Assembly: GCA_012184525.1 (NCBI GenBank) | Contig: WOFQ01000003.1 | Location: 992,001 to 1,056,000, forward strand | Length of the DNA stretch: 64,000 nucleotides | Direction of reading: 5' to 3' | DNA from: Xenoacremonium recifei | Taxonomy: Eukaryota; Ascomycota; Sordariomycetes; Hypocreales; Nectriaceae | Shown here: positions 33,749-44,703 of the stretch, piece after piece | How positions within the stretch are numbered: the first letter of the stretch is position 1 | Layout of the letters: every line of letters begins with the position of its first letter | Program-made: the position numbers and the translations under genes | Notes under the pieces: model-generated | What the model was told of the DNA's origin: nothing | Databases searched by the model: none | Seen by the model: only the letters and a program-made list of their open reading frames with translations

Positions 33749-34850
33749 AGAGGGTGTTTCATTTCATTCGTTCGATACCAGCGTATCGGATGGTTTTGTG
33801 GCTTGAGCCGCCAGATATGGAGCCAATCTGGGGTTTGGGCCGGCGTTTGTAACCATATGATTATAGTGTATTATCAGGGACCCCCGGATAGGTCGCAGCA
33901 AGGGCCACAGTGGCGTTCAACCGTGGATACATACCCAGGAATCAAGGAAAATTGTGTGTTTCTAGACAGGGGGATAATTGAAGCTGAGAGTTCTGGTCGA
34001 GAGCTGGATGGCTCTCGGGGCCGGAGCCGCCCAGGGATATCACGTGCAGACAGCTTGGAGTTGGCTTACCTAAGTAAAAAAGGGCGTTTCCTGCCTCAGG
34101 CGTCGCTTCGCAGGGGCGCCCCACTGCCGTTTGCGGGCTAGCGACTGGGGCCAGGCAGAGCCGTGCTGAAAAATACTGCGGGCGGCCGTCTCAAGACCGC
34201 ACCAACCATCACGCTGAATCTTGTCCAGTTGTGTCTTCACCACTCCCCCATCATCAACTGGCGAGCGCGCGCATCCAAAAAATCGCCAGGGCCCTCTCAA
34301 ACCATCGGCAGCCATCTCCAGACGTCGCCAAATCCGTGTTGCACGCGATTTACACGCCGCCTCCGCCCCCGAACACGGCCCCGACGCGCCCGACCACCAT
34401 TTTCACACTTTTTACTTCCCGCGATCCTCGACCCGAGGCGCCTCGCTCGACTTCGCACTCTCAGGCTCTCTCCCCCCCACGTCTAGCCCAGAGCCGCGCT
34501 CCAACGTCGTTCCTGCGGCTGAAAGTCTGAAAGTCCCATTCCCACGCGCATCCTCGACGTGTCGCTTCCATCCCGACAACGCCGCAGTCGCTTCTGCACA
34601 CCCATTGCCGCTGTCCAGCCCTCTCGACGCGTTCTTTGTGCCCTTCACAATTGTTCTTGCCGCTCTTTTTGTTTTCGCGACCGAGCCTCACCCTTTCTAT
34701 CCAACCCTTCGGATACGCCCTTGACGTGTCCGCCGCGACCACTCCATCGCGCTCGACATGCAATACTGCTAGCCTACATCAATTCACACTTGCTCAACAA
34801 CCACATCCGGCTGTCTGTTCGTGTGATCCCGCGTCGGATCTCCCGTCACG
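33749..34850. other. Intergenic, WDR70 3' end to SNF2 promoter and leader
   Basis: About 1.1 kb between two rightward genes. 34220-34800 is rich in C and T and probably a leader region. The open frames within it (for example 34221-34724) have protein-unlike composition, and I do not call them. Confidence 0.5.
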
Positions 34851-37800
34851 ATGGCGTCGGTGCAGGCTCCTCAGATGATGCAGCAGCACCCGGGGGCGGC
34901 GATGCCCCCTGGCGCGACCAAGCAGCAAGCCGAGGAAGTTTTCAAGGTACGTGCTGCGCTGCTGTGGAAGGAACGCCCTGTCTTAAATACAATTCCAATC
35001 CCTCGCGGATAGGGAAGACTCTGGACTGCGACCTTGATGGCTGACTTTACTGTGGCAGAAACTCAAACAAATGAAGGAGCAAGGCGTTTCGCCATCGGAT
35101 CCCGATTACATCAAAGCCTCTCAGTTTCTTATGAACTTTCAGCAGCAACATAACATGCGCAGAACCCAGCAGCAGTATCTCCAACAACAGCAACAGCAGC
35201 AGCTCCACCAACAGCAGATGCAAAATGCCAACGGAGTCGTAAACGGTGTCCAGCCTCCTCGACCCCAACAACCCGCTACCCAAACCACTCAAGCTCCGTC
35301 GACCGCCCTCGGCTCTTCTACAATGCCGACCCAGAATTCTGCGCCGAACTCTACTGGCACGTCGCCATCGAGCGGTCCCTCACAAAACCACTTTAGCCAA
35401 CAGCAACTCGGCCTCTTGAGACAGCAGATTCACGCTTTCAAGTTGCTCGGCAAGAATGCCGGTGTCTCCCTCCAGCTGCAACAAGCCATCTTCAACCAAC
35501 GTCAACGGAGACAAGCTGCCGCAGCTGCGGTTGAGCCTAGCACCGCTGCGCCTGCAAAGGCAAGCCCAGCTGACCAGGAAGCTGGCAAGTCTGCCATGAC
35601 TAATGGTCCTGAATCTCAGGCACAAGACGATGCCTCCACGGGCCCCAAGCCTCATACATTTAAGACTGTCAAGTCGCCTTACGGAACGAGCATGATTCGT
35701 CCCTCGATCAAGTACTACGACCATGCACAGCGAAAGAACCGATGGTTCATCCCTGGTGTCTTCCCTACCGGAATTGACTTTGATCATTTGCGGTGGGAGA
35801 GGGAAGTCGTTGTAGCCAATCGAATGCGCCAGAGGTATTCCGAACTCAAGAATCTCCCCGGTGACTTGGCCCATTGGGACACCACCAAGGATAGCCTTGA
35901 GGCCGACGATACCCTCAAGAGAAAGGCCATCATTGAGATGAAGAGCCTATCTCTGTATGCCAAACAAAGGGCTCTGCGCGACAAGATCGGCAGGCAAATG
36001 ATGCACTACGACAACCTGGCCATGACGACCAATCGAACCAACTACCGTCGCATGAAGAAGCAGAATGTTCGCGAAGCCCGAATCACTGAGAAGCTCGAGA
36101 AGCAGCAACGTGACGCTCGCGAGAACCGCGAGAAGAAGAAGCACGTTGACTTCCTCCGAGCTATCTATACCCACCGCCAAGAGATCCAAGACTCGGCTGC
36201 CTCGCAGCGGAATAAGGCCCACAAGCTCAGCCGTCTTATGTACACGCAGCACTTCAACATCGAGAAGGAAGAGCAGAAGCGTATCGAGAGGACCGCTAAG
36301 CAGCGTCTGCAGGCCCTCAAGGCCAACGATGAAGAGGCATATCTCAAGCTGCTTGACCAGGCCAAGGATACCCGTATTACCCACTTGCTCAGACAGACGG
36401 ATGGTTTCCTGCACCAGCTGGCATCTTCGGTCAAGACCCAGCAGCGACAGGCCGCTGAACGATACGGCGAAAACCAAGATACCTTCGTCGAAGAGGAAGA
36501 AGAAGAGAGTGAGGTTGACGAGGATGAGGAGAGCAACAAGAAGATCGATTACTATGCTGTTGCGCATCGCATCCGCGAAGATGTCACGGAGCAAGCCAAC
36601 ATCCTCGTCGGCGGAACTCTCAAGGAGTACCAGCTCAAGGGTCTCCAGTGGATGTTGTCGTTGTACAACAATAACCTCAACGGTATCCTTGCTGATGAAA
36701 TGGGTCTCGGAAAGACGATCCAGACCATCAGTCTCATCACCTACCTGATCGAACGAAAGCAACAGAGCGGCCCTTACTTGGTCATTGTCCCTCTCAGTAC
36801 CCTGACCAACTGGAACCTTGAATTCGAGAAGTGGGCGCCTTCGGTCAGCCGAGTCGTCTACAAGGGACCACCGAACACACGAAAGCAGCACCAAGAACGG
36901 ATTCGGCGGGGTGACTTCCAGGTTCTTCTTACCACCTACGAGTATATCATCAAAGATCGTCCAATTCTCAGCAAGATCAAGTGGTTCCACATGATCATTG
37001 ACGAAGGTCACCGTATGAAGAACGCGAACTCGAAGCTCAGTTTCACAATTGAGCAATACTATGTCACCCGTTTCCGACTGATTCTCACTGGTACACCTCT
37101 GCAGAACAATCTGGCTGAACTTTGGGCTATCCTCAACTTCGTTCTGCCGAATATTTTCAAGTCTGCTACGACTTTCGATGAATGGTTCAATACTCCGTTC
37201 GCCAACACCGGTGGCCAGGACAAGATGGAACTCACAGAAGAAGAACAGATTCTTGTTATTCGGCGTCTGCACAAGGTCTTGCGACCTTTCTTGCTCCGAC
37301 GTCTGAAGAAGGATGTGGAAAAGGATCTTCCAGACAAGACCGAAAAGGTCATCAAGTGCAAGTTCTCGGCTCTCCAGGCTCGACTCTACAAGCAGATGGT
37401 CACCCACAACAAGCTCATCGTTGGCGATGGCAAGGGCGGAAAGACTGGTGCTCGTGGCCTCAGCAACATGATCATGCAGCTCCGAAAGCTCTGCAACCAT
37501 CCCTTTGTGTTCGATGTTGTGGAGAACGTCATGAACCCCATGAGCATCAGCAACGATCTGCTCTGGAGAACGGCCGGAAAATTCGAACTCCTCGATCGAA
37601 TTCTTCCCAAGTACCAGGCCACTGGCCATCGAGTCCTCATGTTCTTCCAGATGACTGCCATCATGGATATCATGGAGGATTACCTACGATATCGAAAGTT
37701 CGAGTATCTGAGACTTGATGGTACAACCAAGTCGGATGAGCGAAGTGAACTTCTTCACGAGTTCAACGCCCCTGACTCCAAGTACTTTATGTTCTTGCTC

Positions 37801-39303
37801 TCTACCCGTGCTGGTGGTCTTGGTCTGAATCTTCAGACTGCCGACACGGTCATCATCTACGATTCGGATTGGAACCCGCATCAGGATTTGCAGGCGCAAG
37901 ATCGTGCCCATCGTATCGGTCAGAAGAATGAAGTCCGAATCCTTCGACTTATCAGCTCCAACTCTGTCGAAGAGAAGATTCTCGAACGAGCCCGATTCAA
38001 GTTGGACATGGATGGCAAGGTCATTCAGGCTGGTCGTTTCGACAACAAGTCATCCGAGACAGATCGAGATGCTATGCTTCGAACGCTGCTTGAGACTGCC
38101 GATATGGCCGAGACTGGCGAGCAAGATGAAATGGAAGATGAAGAACTGAACATGATGCTCGCCCGAAATGATGACGAGTTGATTGTCTTCCAGAAGCTGG
38201 ATGAGGAGCGTCAAAAGGACCCAACGTATGGAAATCGTCCCGGTTGCAAGTCGAAGTCACGACTCATGGGTGAAGACGAGCTTCCTGAGATTTACTTGAA
38301 TGATGGCAATGCGATCAACGAGCAGGAAGAGGAAGTTATTCTTGGCCGTGGCGCGCGTGAACGCACCAAAGTGCGTTACGACGATGGCCTCACCGAAGAA
38401 CAGTGGCTCATGGCTGTGGATGATGACGAAGATTCTCCTGAGGCGGCCGCTGCTCGTAAGCAAGCGCGCAAGGACAAGCGAGAAGCAAACCGGATGAAGA
38501 AGACGGGGGTGCTGGACGAGTCACCTGTCGCTAGTCGTGCCAGCACTGAGGAAATCGAGACACCCAAGAAGCGTGGACGCAAGCCGGGTGGCAAGAACGA
38601 GAAACGCAAGGCGGAGGACGGTAACGATGAACCTCCGGCCAAGAAACGCCGCGGACCTTCAGGAAAACCAAGCAAGTCGGCTGTTGGTGAGGGTCGCCTA
38701 CCACCTCGCCAGCGTGAAGTGTTGCAGAAGAGCCTGCGCGCTCTTTACGATGGCCTCATGAATCTCGAGGTTGATGACTTCGACCCACCGCCTGAGGAAG
38801 ACGAGTCAGACCCCGGCAAGCGACTTATCATTGGTCCTTTCATCAAGCTGCCCCCGAAGCGCGACTACGCGGATTACTACGTGATCATTGAGAACCCAAT
38901 TTGCATGAATCACATCCAAACTCGGATCAAGAAAGAGGAATATGGCAGTCTGAGCGCTATGCGGAAGGACATTGAGCTGATGCTCAACAACTGCCAAACG
39001 TACAATGAGGATGGCAGTGTCCTCTACCAGGATGCCAAGACGATGAGGGTGAGTCATGATTGTGAAGTAGATCTAAAAGCAAAAGCTAACAGGTGGTAGG
39101 AATTCTTCAACACCAAGTTCCAAGAGGAGCTGAATGCACACCCGGAACTCCAAGAGCTGGAGGACGGCGGCAAGGACAGCTCGGTCGCGCCCTCAGGTAC
39201 TGGTAGCACACCGGCGCCTAGCGGAACCCGGATCAAGTTGATATCGAGCAGTTCGAGGGAGCAGAATGGTGGCAGCACGGCGGCGCAGAGCGATGAAGAC
39301 TAG
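34851..39303 (+). CDS. SWI/SNF-RSC type chromatin-remodelling ATPase (Snf2/Sth1/Snf21)
   Basis: Three exons, 34851-34946, 35059-39048 and 39100-39303, give 1,429 residues; introns are 112 and 51 bases. The first join reads EEVFK|KLKQMKEQ. The second reads DAKTMR|EFFNTKF and completes the bromodomain; an earlier AG at 39092 would break it. Domains in order: poly-Gln patch (~65-80), QLQ domain (FSQQQLGLLRQQIHAFKLL, ~145-180), HSA region (~320-400), Walker A at DEMGLGKT (Lys584), DEGH box at 680-683, helicase C with STRAGGLGLNLQ and QAQDRAHRIGQ. Then come SnAC-like acidic repeats (~1010-1110), an AT-hook-like KKRGRKPGGK, and a C-terminal bromodomain (~1250-1370). QLQ+HSA+SnAC+bromodomain is the Snf2/Sth1 layout, distinguishing it from ISWI, CHD and Ino80. 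Snf2 and Sth1 cannot be separated here. Confidence 0.95.
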
Positions 39304-40038
39304 GGGTAGAACTGCGGTGGGTATCGGAGACGGGAAAACCATTGTGATGATATACGTTCAGGCGTTGGGGAACGAATTGGTGTTGGTGCCATAAACCATG
39401 TATTTTTTTTTCCAGGAAACGGAGGCGAAGGATTCGGGGGACACAATACCACACAGAGGATGGGCTGGCCTGCTGTAGGCCTCGTTGGCCGACTCTTTGA
39501 GATTGAGGGAGGGGTTAACCCGGAGAGGGAGACTCCTGCAGAGGATCAGTCGATCGCATCGCTCCACCTGTCTAGATAGGGTCACCTGTACGAAATATTT
39601 AATAGATATAATGAGAGCAAGCTAAGGATCTAGCAGTGTGAGATGGATGAGAGTCTATAAGTCCACGTGGGAGACCTTGCTTGGTGTTGATGTCATGATT
39701 TGAGACGGGAAAGAACGGTTCATAACGACTTGACTTGCTTATGTACAAGATCAAACCCGACAAGGCCAGAATCTCACGTGAGGTCGTTCATTCATCCTGT
39801 CCCTTCACTTTACACAGTCGTTCTCTAAGCTTGGCTGTTCATCGCCAAAAGCCGTCGTTGGTGCGCTGTAGCACGTCTCAGTCAGCTAGCTAGTCATCTG
39901 TTAGTTGCGCATTTCGCCACACAGCCTGCCGCGCCTCAAGACAGCCAGCCGTTAGCATAGCCTACAAGTCACCTGCGTCGTGCATTTGCAAACTCCACGA
40001 AACGACGCTCTCTATACGTAAATGGACGGGGCGGAATC
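39304..40038. other. Intergenic between SNF2 and alpha/beta hydrolase
   Basis: About 730 bases between two rightward genes: the SNF2 3' UTR and a promoter. No gene is seen. Confidence 0.5.
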
Positions 40039-41376
40039 ATGAAGAAGACTCTCGTGCTGTGTTTCATCCATGGCTTCAAGGTGAATACCTCTACTCTTAG
40101 CATGCGATCATGACTGACGGCCGGCTGGACAGGGTGGTGAGTCCACCTTTGGTGACAATTACCAGTTCACCAAGGACTTGCGCGATCTCGTGGCCGAGGC
40201 GCTGCCCAAGGTCGACGTCAAGGTGCTGGTGTATCCCAGATATGAGACGCGCGGAGACTTGGGCGAGTGCGTGAGTAGGTTTCGCGACTGGCTCCAGGAT
40301 AAGGTCATCGACATGGAAGTCGAAGCCGGCACGCCGTCGCCCACCATCGACCCGTCGGTGCGCACCATCCTGATCGGCCACTCGATGGGCGGCATCGTCG
40401 CGGCCGAGATGGTCATCGCGCTGGCGTCCGAGAAGCCCATCTACTCCGAGGACGGCATCCAAAAGCCCGACAGCCCCTCGTTCAACGCCCTCATGTTCCC
40501 CTTCATCCAAGGCGTCCTGGCCTTTGACACGCCCTACCTCGGCATCTCGCCCGGTGTCGTCGCCCACGGCGCTGAGGGCCACTACCAGAACGCTCAGGCG
40601 GCTGCCAGTGCCTTGTCGCAGCTCAGCGGGCTCTGGGGCGCAAACAAGGCCGGCCAGGCCGCTGCTTCGGCATCTAGCAAGGCCCCCGTCGCCGCGCTCC
40701 CCGCTCCGTCTGGAGGTGCCGCTGCCGGCGCCGGCGGAGGATGGCAGAAATGGGGCAAGATGGCCATGTATGCCGGAGCCGCCGGGGCCGTCGCAGCGGG
40801 CGGTGCGGCGGCGTGGATGAAGCGCGACCAGCTCAGCACAGGATGGACCTGGGCGACCTCGCATCTCGAGTTCGTGGGCTGTCTGGCGCGCGCCGAGGAG
40901 CTGCGCAAGCGCGTAGCGTTCCTCGTGAAGCTGGGCGACGAGCTGGACGTCGGGTTCGCGAACTTGTACACACGGCTGGGTGCGGCGGCCTCGAATCGCG
41001 AGGCTGCGGCTGGAGGAGTGGTGGGCACAGTGTTGGGAAAGGACAGGACGTTTTGCAATGTGCCGAGTCGGCAGCCCGCGGGGACGTGGCGGCCGGCGGT
41101 CAATGACAAGGCGAAGGATGAGACGTTGGCGCATATGAGTAGGTGTTCCCTTTGGACGTTGAGATCGATGATAACTGACACGGTGGTATAGGTATGTTCG
41201 AGCCCAAGGAGAACCCCGGATATGACAGGTTAGTGAGCGATGCGACTGGGTTGATTGCGGGTTGGTTGCAGAACTCCTGGTATGAGACGAGTGCAGAGGA
41301 GAGGCCAATGATCCAAGAGTCGGAGCACGAGGAGCCGGAGAAGCAGCAGTCAGAGCAGGAAGATCTACTGATGTGA
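40039..41376 (+). CDS. Alpha/beta-hydrolase-fold protein (serine esterase/lipase-like)
   Basis: Three exons, 40039-40080, 40133-41138 and 41192-41376, give 410 residues; introns are 52 and 53 bases. The first exon encodes only MKKTLVLCFIHGFK, and the join HGFK|GGESTFGD forms the oxyanion-hole region. VRTILIGHSMGGIVAAEM contains the nucleophile elbow GHSMG with Ser98. AFDTPYLGISP follows, as in PGAP1-like and DUF676-type hydrolases. A Gly/Ala-rich insertion (~195-240) with a hydrophobic KMAMYAGAAGAVAAGGAAAWM could be a membrane hairpin. The C-terminus is acidic (QESEHEEPEKQQSEQEDLL). The catalytic acid and base cannot be assigned confidently. Substrate is unknown. It converges with the dehydratase gene, 167 bases away. 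Confidence 0.88.
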
Positions 41377-41543
41377 TTTGCAACGATTTGTTATGCAGCG
41401 GGATGTCAATTGTCTTGATATATGTTACATTAGTTGTCTTGTCTTCTAGATCATCTGTCTACCAATTATGTCCGAATCTCCTTTTCCTTTTTTGTCCCAT
41501 CCAAAAACACCGATACCTTTCAGCTTTATTACGTCTATGTTCT

Positions 41544-42276
41544 TCACCGGCTTGCCTGCTCGTCCTGAGCCTTGAGGTTGCGCATAACCTTGCGCCTCTG
41601 GCTCATCATATAAGTGTACAAGACATACGACCCGGGAACGTAGATTCCCAGCACCGCCTGGAGTATCCAGCGATAGATGTTTCCAAGCTGGCCAGCGGGC
41701 GTGAGCGCGAGCCAGACAAGGAAGCACTCGCTGAAGATGCCAATGGGGTATAGAACGAAGAAGGTGTTGTAGCGCAGGAGCGTCAGCGCGCGGGGCTGGA
41801 AGCCGGCGAGCGAGAGCGCGAAGAACGAGTAGCGGATGACCTCGGTGAGCGACCAGGCGATGAGCATGGAGCTGTAGAAGGGCGACAGGGCGAGGTACGG
41901 AAAGGGATCGACGATGGCCCAGACGAGGAGGAAGCGCGACGAGACTTGCATGACGGTGGTGAAGAGCGGCGCGCGGACGATGCCTAGAGCCACAACATTA
42001 GCAATTCATTCCTTCACTCATATCATACAAGAGGGACAAAGACGTACCCAGCAGCGAATGCAGCACCTCCATACCAGCCATCGTCTGCGTCCACTTGGTA
42101 AACTCGCCGACGCCGAGGTAGACGAACTGCGGGCCGCGCAGGTAGAACAGCATGGCGGTGCGGAAGAGCACGACGGCCCAGGCGGTGGCGGAGAGGGCGT
42201 TGTAGAGGATTAGGTAGCCGCGGTTGAGGGGCGAGGCCTGCTTTTTGGGCTTTGCGGCGGGGGGAGGAGGAGCCAT
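41544..42276 (-). CDS. Very-long-chain (3R)-3-hydroxyacyl-CoA dehydratase (Phs1/HACD family)
   Basis: Two exons, 42276-42048 and 41983-41544, give 222 residues. The 64-base intron (donor GTACGT, acceptor CTCTAG) joins EVLHSLLG|IVRAPLF. This is an all-helical membrane protein: LNRGYLILYNALSATAWAVV starts helix 1. SSRFLLVWAIVDPFPYL, SLTEVIRYSFFALSL and LRYNTFFVLYPIGIFSECFLVW follow. The pair Tyr155 and Glu162 in LYPIGIFSE has the spacing of the catalytic Tyr/Glu of yeast Phs1. The enzyme carries out the third step of the ER fatty-acid elongation cycle, dehydrating 3-hydroxyacyl-CoA to trans-2-enoyl-CoA for sphingolipid acyl chains. The C-terminus MSQRRKVMRNLKAQDEQASR is basic, consistent with cytosolic exposure and ER retention. 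Length matches the family. Confidence 0.95.
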
Positions 42277-42564
42277 GGTGGTGAGTGTGGTGATGGTTGT
42301 TGAGGTGTTGAGGAGGAGGGTGGATGGGAGAAGAGTGAAGGTTAGGTTAGGGGACCCGGGGATTGATGGACCCGCAATTATCCGTCTTTCCTGATGGGGT
42401 AATTGAGGGACAAGCAAGAAAGAGGAATTATAAGGATAGGAGAATAATGGTTGATGTCTTTGTATATAGTTTTGAGACGAGCTTATGGAGTTTATGGAGT
42501 TTATGGGATAATCTTGTTTGTGTGAGCGGGAATCTTGAATTATCTAAGGCCATGTAATGTCCCC

Positions 42565-42647
42565 TTCAGACAGACGCTCCTTCAGATAGACGCTCCTCCC
42601 AGACAGACGCTCCTTCCAGATAGATGCTCCTTCCAGATAGATGCTCC
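42565..42647. repeat. 17-base minisatellite (TTCCAGATAGATGCTCC), 5 copies
   Basis: Five adjacent 16-17-base units differ at one to three positions: TTCAGACAGACGCTCC, TTCAGATAGACGCTCC, TCCCAGACAGACGCTCC, then two identical TTCCAGATAGATGCTCC. A sixth, isolated copy (TCCCAGTCAGATGCTCC) lies about 200 bases away at 42843-42859, inside the inverted-repeat interval. Confidence 0.9.
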
Positions 42648-42687
42648 CTCTTGACGAATGCACTTGCTATTATGGATGCACACTGGC

Positions 42688-43081
42688 ATTTCAGATCCCT
42701 ATTTCAGATCCCTAATCTAGATAATTTATATCTAGAGTAAATTCTTTTTATTACATAGATTAGTTATTATTTAAATCAGGGTGTCTCGCGCGGGTAAAGA
42801 AAGTATCCTGTCTGAATGACTCTACTTAGCAAAGGGCGCTCCTCCCAGTCAGATGCTCCTTCCAGGCGTGTCATTGAGACAATTCCATGTTGCAAGAATG
42901 ACGGATTGAAAGACCGACTTAAAGGCCGTGCTGGGAGACGCCATCGCTAACGAATGTGTCGTGGATGATGGGAAACTGGTATGCAAACCAGACAGAGATT
43001 GCAGATTTTTTTTTCGCGACCAGAACAGGGTTGCAAACCCTGGTGCCTGGTGTGTAGGGATCTGAAATAGGGATCTGAAAT
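42688..43081. mobile_element. Candidate MITE-like element bounded by 27-base perfect inverted repeat
   Basis: 42688-42714 reads ATTTCAGATCCCTATTTCAG followed by ATCCCTA. 43055-43081 is its exact reverse complement. Each arm itself contains two copies of ATTTCAGATCCCT. The arms enclose 340 bases without coding capacity, AT-rich on the left and with a (T)9 run on the right. Size and structure fit a non-autonomous DNA transposon remnant. I cannot see an unambiguous target-site duplication, and flanking bases at the two arms do not match. It may instead be a dispersed palindromic repeat. Confidence 0.45.
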
Positions 43082-43229
43082 AGGGCTCAGATTATATACA
43101 AGGGATTCACCATTTAGCTAGAAAGTATTTCGTCAACACCAAAATCTGTCTTAACTTACACTGTTTCTCCTTCTCCCCCAGAGCTGACTGCTTCCTCGCT
43201 TATATCCTTGACTTTCTCGACCGAAGCCA

Positions 43230-44345
43230 TTAACCCTGTAGGAATAGATTCAGCTTCTGCCACTCGGCGTCGTCTCGCCCTGGTTGCACAGCTCTATCAA
43301 TACGTCCGTCATCAAACGCAATACCATGCCAAAGCATGATGCCCAACTGACGAGAGAGGCCGATCTCCTGTGACCATCTTGCTGTTCCACCTGACAAATG
43401 TGCCGTCAAGAAATTTAGTCTATCCATAAATAACGCCCTTAATTCTTCATGATTGTCGCAATACTGAAATCCTACTCGAGGGTCTTTGTAGGTGAGAACG
43501 TCTTCCAGTCCAAACAGTCCGACTCCTAGAGGTAGCCACTCGCCTTCAGCCCAGTCAACCAAGCCAGTCAGGCGGCCAGAGATTGGATCAACCATGATAT
43601 TTGTTGGAATGAGGTCACCGTGGGTGAGACACCAGGGGGATTTCTCAATGTCGTCTAGCCTTGACCGAAGCATGCTTGCTGCGCCTCGAAGTTTCTCATC
43701 AGGAAGGTCTTGTAGCAGATTAAGACGCCATCTCAAGGAGCCTCCAACCTTTCCTACTTCGAGATTCGGGGTTCTGTCTTCTTTGTACCTATAACGAGCT
43801 TGTGCAAAGCTCAGCGCAAACACACCCGCGAGATCTTCCATGAGCTGTCTCTGCCACTTGTCAAATTGCTCACTGTCCATCTTTGTAGTTTCTCGAAACT
43901 GCTTGAGGGTGACTCCTGGGACTCTTTCTTGTACATAGACATGTAACTGTGGGTTGCTGCTGTCTCGGCCAGCTGCAATGCCAGTCATACAGCCCAAATA
44001 CTGAATCCTGGGCACTAGTACTCCAAAAATAGTTCTCGCCTGCTCGCAAATTGTCATATTTAGGGCATAAACCTGCGGCCGGAATTGTAGCAGATGGGAA
44101 GTTGCTACGGCTAAAGTGTAAGAGCAGTAGCCTTGTGAGCTGAAGGGAGGGATATCCCAAGTTGGGAATCGAGATCGTGCGAACTGATGGCACTTCAATA
44201 GCGTCGCCGCATCGAAGCCATTTCTCTCAAAGAAGTCACTGATTCCTTTGTCATGGAGCGATATATCGGGAGTGCTAGCCCGAGGCGACTGCTTATGGAA
44301 GCGTTGGGGCGCATGCAGTCGCGCAACAGTCTGAGTCGAGGACAT
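43230..44345 (-). CDS. Aminoglycoside-phosphotransferase-like (APH-fold) kinase family protein
   Basis: Single exon of 371 residues from the ATG at 44345 (MSSTQTVARLHAPQ). An in-frame ATG 19 codons upstream (44402) is possible, but its residues look like leader. The C-lobe signature is clear: CLTHGDLIPTNIMVD, with His242, Asp244 (catalytic base) and Asn249. GLVDWAEGEWLPLG follows, with the metal-binding Asp264. HVYVQERVPGVTLKQF is the hinge region, and upstream FRPQVYALNMT is weak. The usual ATP-anchoring lysine of the N-lobe is not obvious. Such proteins are numerous and variable in fungi; their substrates are largely unknown, and sequence gives no ground to call it antibiotic resistance. 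It lies in the repeat-bordered block with another kinase-like gene 358 bases upstream, both leftward. Confidence 0.85.
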   Translation of the reverse strand: MSSTQTVARLHAPQRFHKQSPRASTPDISLHDKGISDFFERNGFDAATLLKCHQFARSRFPTWDIPPFSSQGYCSYTLAVATSHLLQFRPQVYALNMTICEQARTIFGVLVPRIQYLGCMTGIAAGRDSSNPQLHVYVQERVPGVTLKQFRETTKMDSEQFDKWQRQLMEDLAGVFALSFAQARYRYKEDRTPNLEVGKVGGSLRWRLNLLQDLPDEKLRGAASMLRSRLDDIEKSPWCLTHGDLIPTNIMVDPISGRLTGLVDWAEGEWLPLGVGLFGLEDVLTYKDPRVGFQYCDNHEELRALFMDRLNFLTAHLSGGTARWSQEIGLSRQLGIMLWHGIAFDDGRIDRAVQPGRDDAEWQKLNLFLQG

Positions 44346-44703
44346 TCTGAAGCAGAAAATGCGAGGCCAAGGAACTTGGAGAACTTGAACTAGAGCCAAC
44401 ACTCGGTATGGGCTCAGCTACTATATAACGATAAGCGTCAACGCCTAAACCCCGCGAGTCGCGCTGCAGTGTCATGTCACATGGGATCGCTTCAGCCGGG
44501 CGAACCCCCACGCATCCATACCCTCCATCATGCATCCTGTGCAGGGCCGAAGTGAGATGTGATCATCACAGCCAACCGTCCATTTTCGTAACTAAGTAGA
44601 TTGAACGCGCGAACAGCGCTTTTGTCTTTGTGATACTATCTTCCAATCATGATTTCGTGATACATGCATGTCCAGTCTTCATGGACTGCCCATCATTCAT
44701 CAG
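44346..44703. other. Intergenic between two leftward kinase-like genes
   Basis: 358 bases holding the APH-like promoter and the 3' flank of the kinase-like gene. No further feature is seen. Confidence 0.5.

Larger units (their letters stand above)
42277..43229. other. Repeat-bearing intergenic interval (left part of accessory island)
   Basis: About 950 bases upstream of the dehydratase gene and downstream of the APH-like gene. It contains the 17-base minisatellite and the two arms of a 27-base inverted repeat listed separately. 42715-42780 is AT-rich with a near-palindrome TCTAGATAATTTATATCTAGA. No coding frame is seen. It looks like a decayed mobile-element fragment, but I find no transposase. 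Confidence 0.55.

Noticed and set aside
35947..37629. 560-codon open frame on the minus strand
   Set aside because: It lies entirely antisense to the SNF2 ATPase core. Its sequence mirrors the codon bias of that gene, and it has no family features.
39049..39092. Earlier acceptor AG at 39092 for the last SNF2 intron
   Set aside because: It shifts the frame and destroys the bromodomain ending EFFNTKFQEEL.
40097..41383. 428-codon minus-strand open frame
   Set aside because: Antisense to the alpha/beta hydrolase, whose exons, splice sites and GHSMG motif are convincing; the antisense protein is Arg/Pro/His-rich low complexity.
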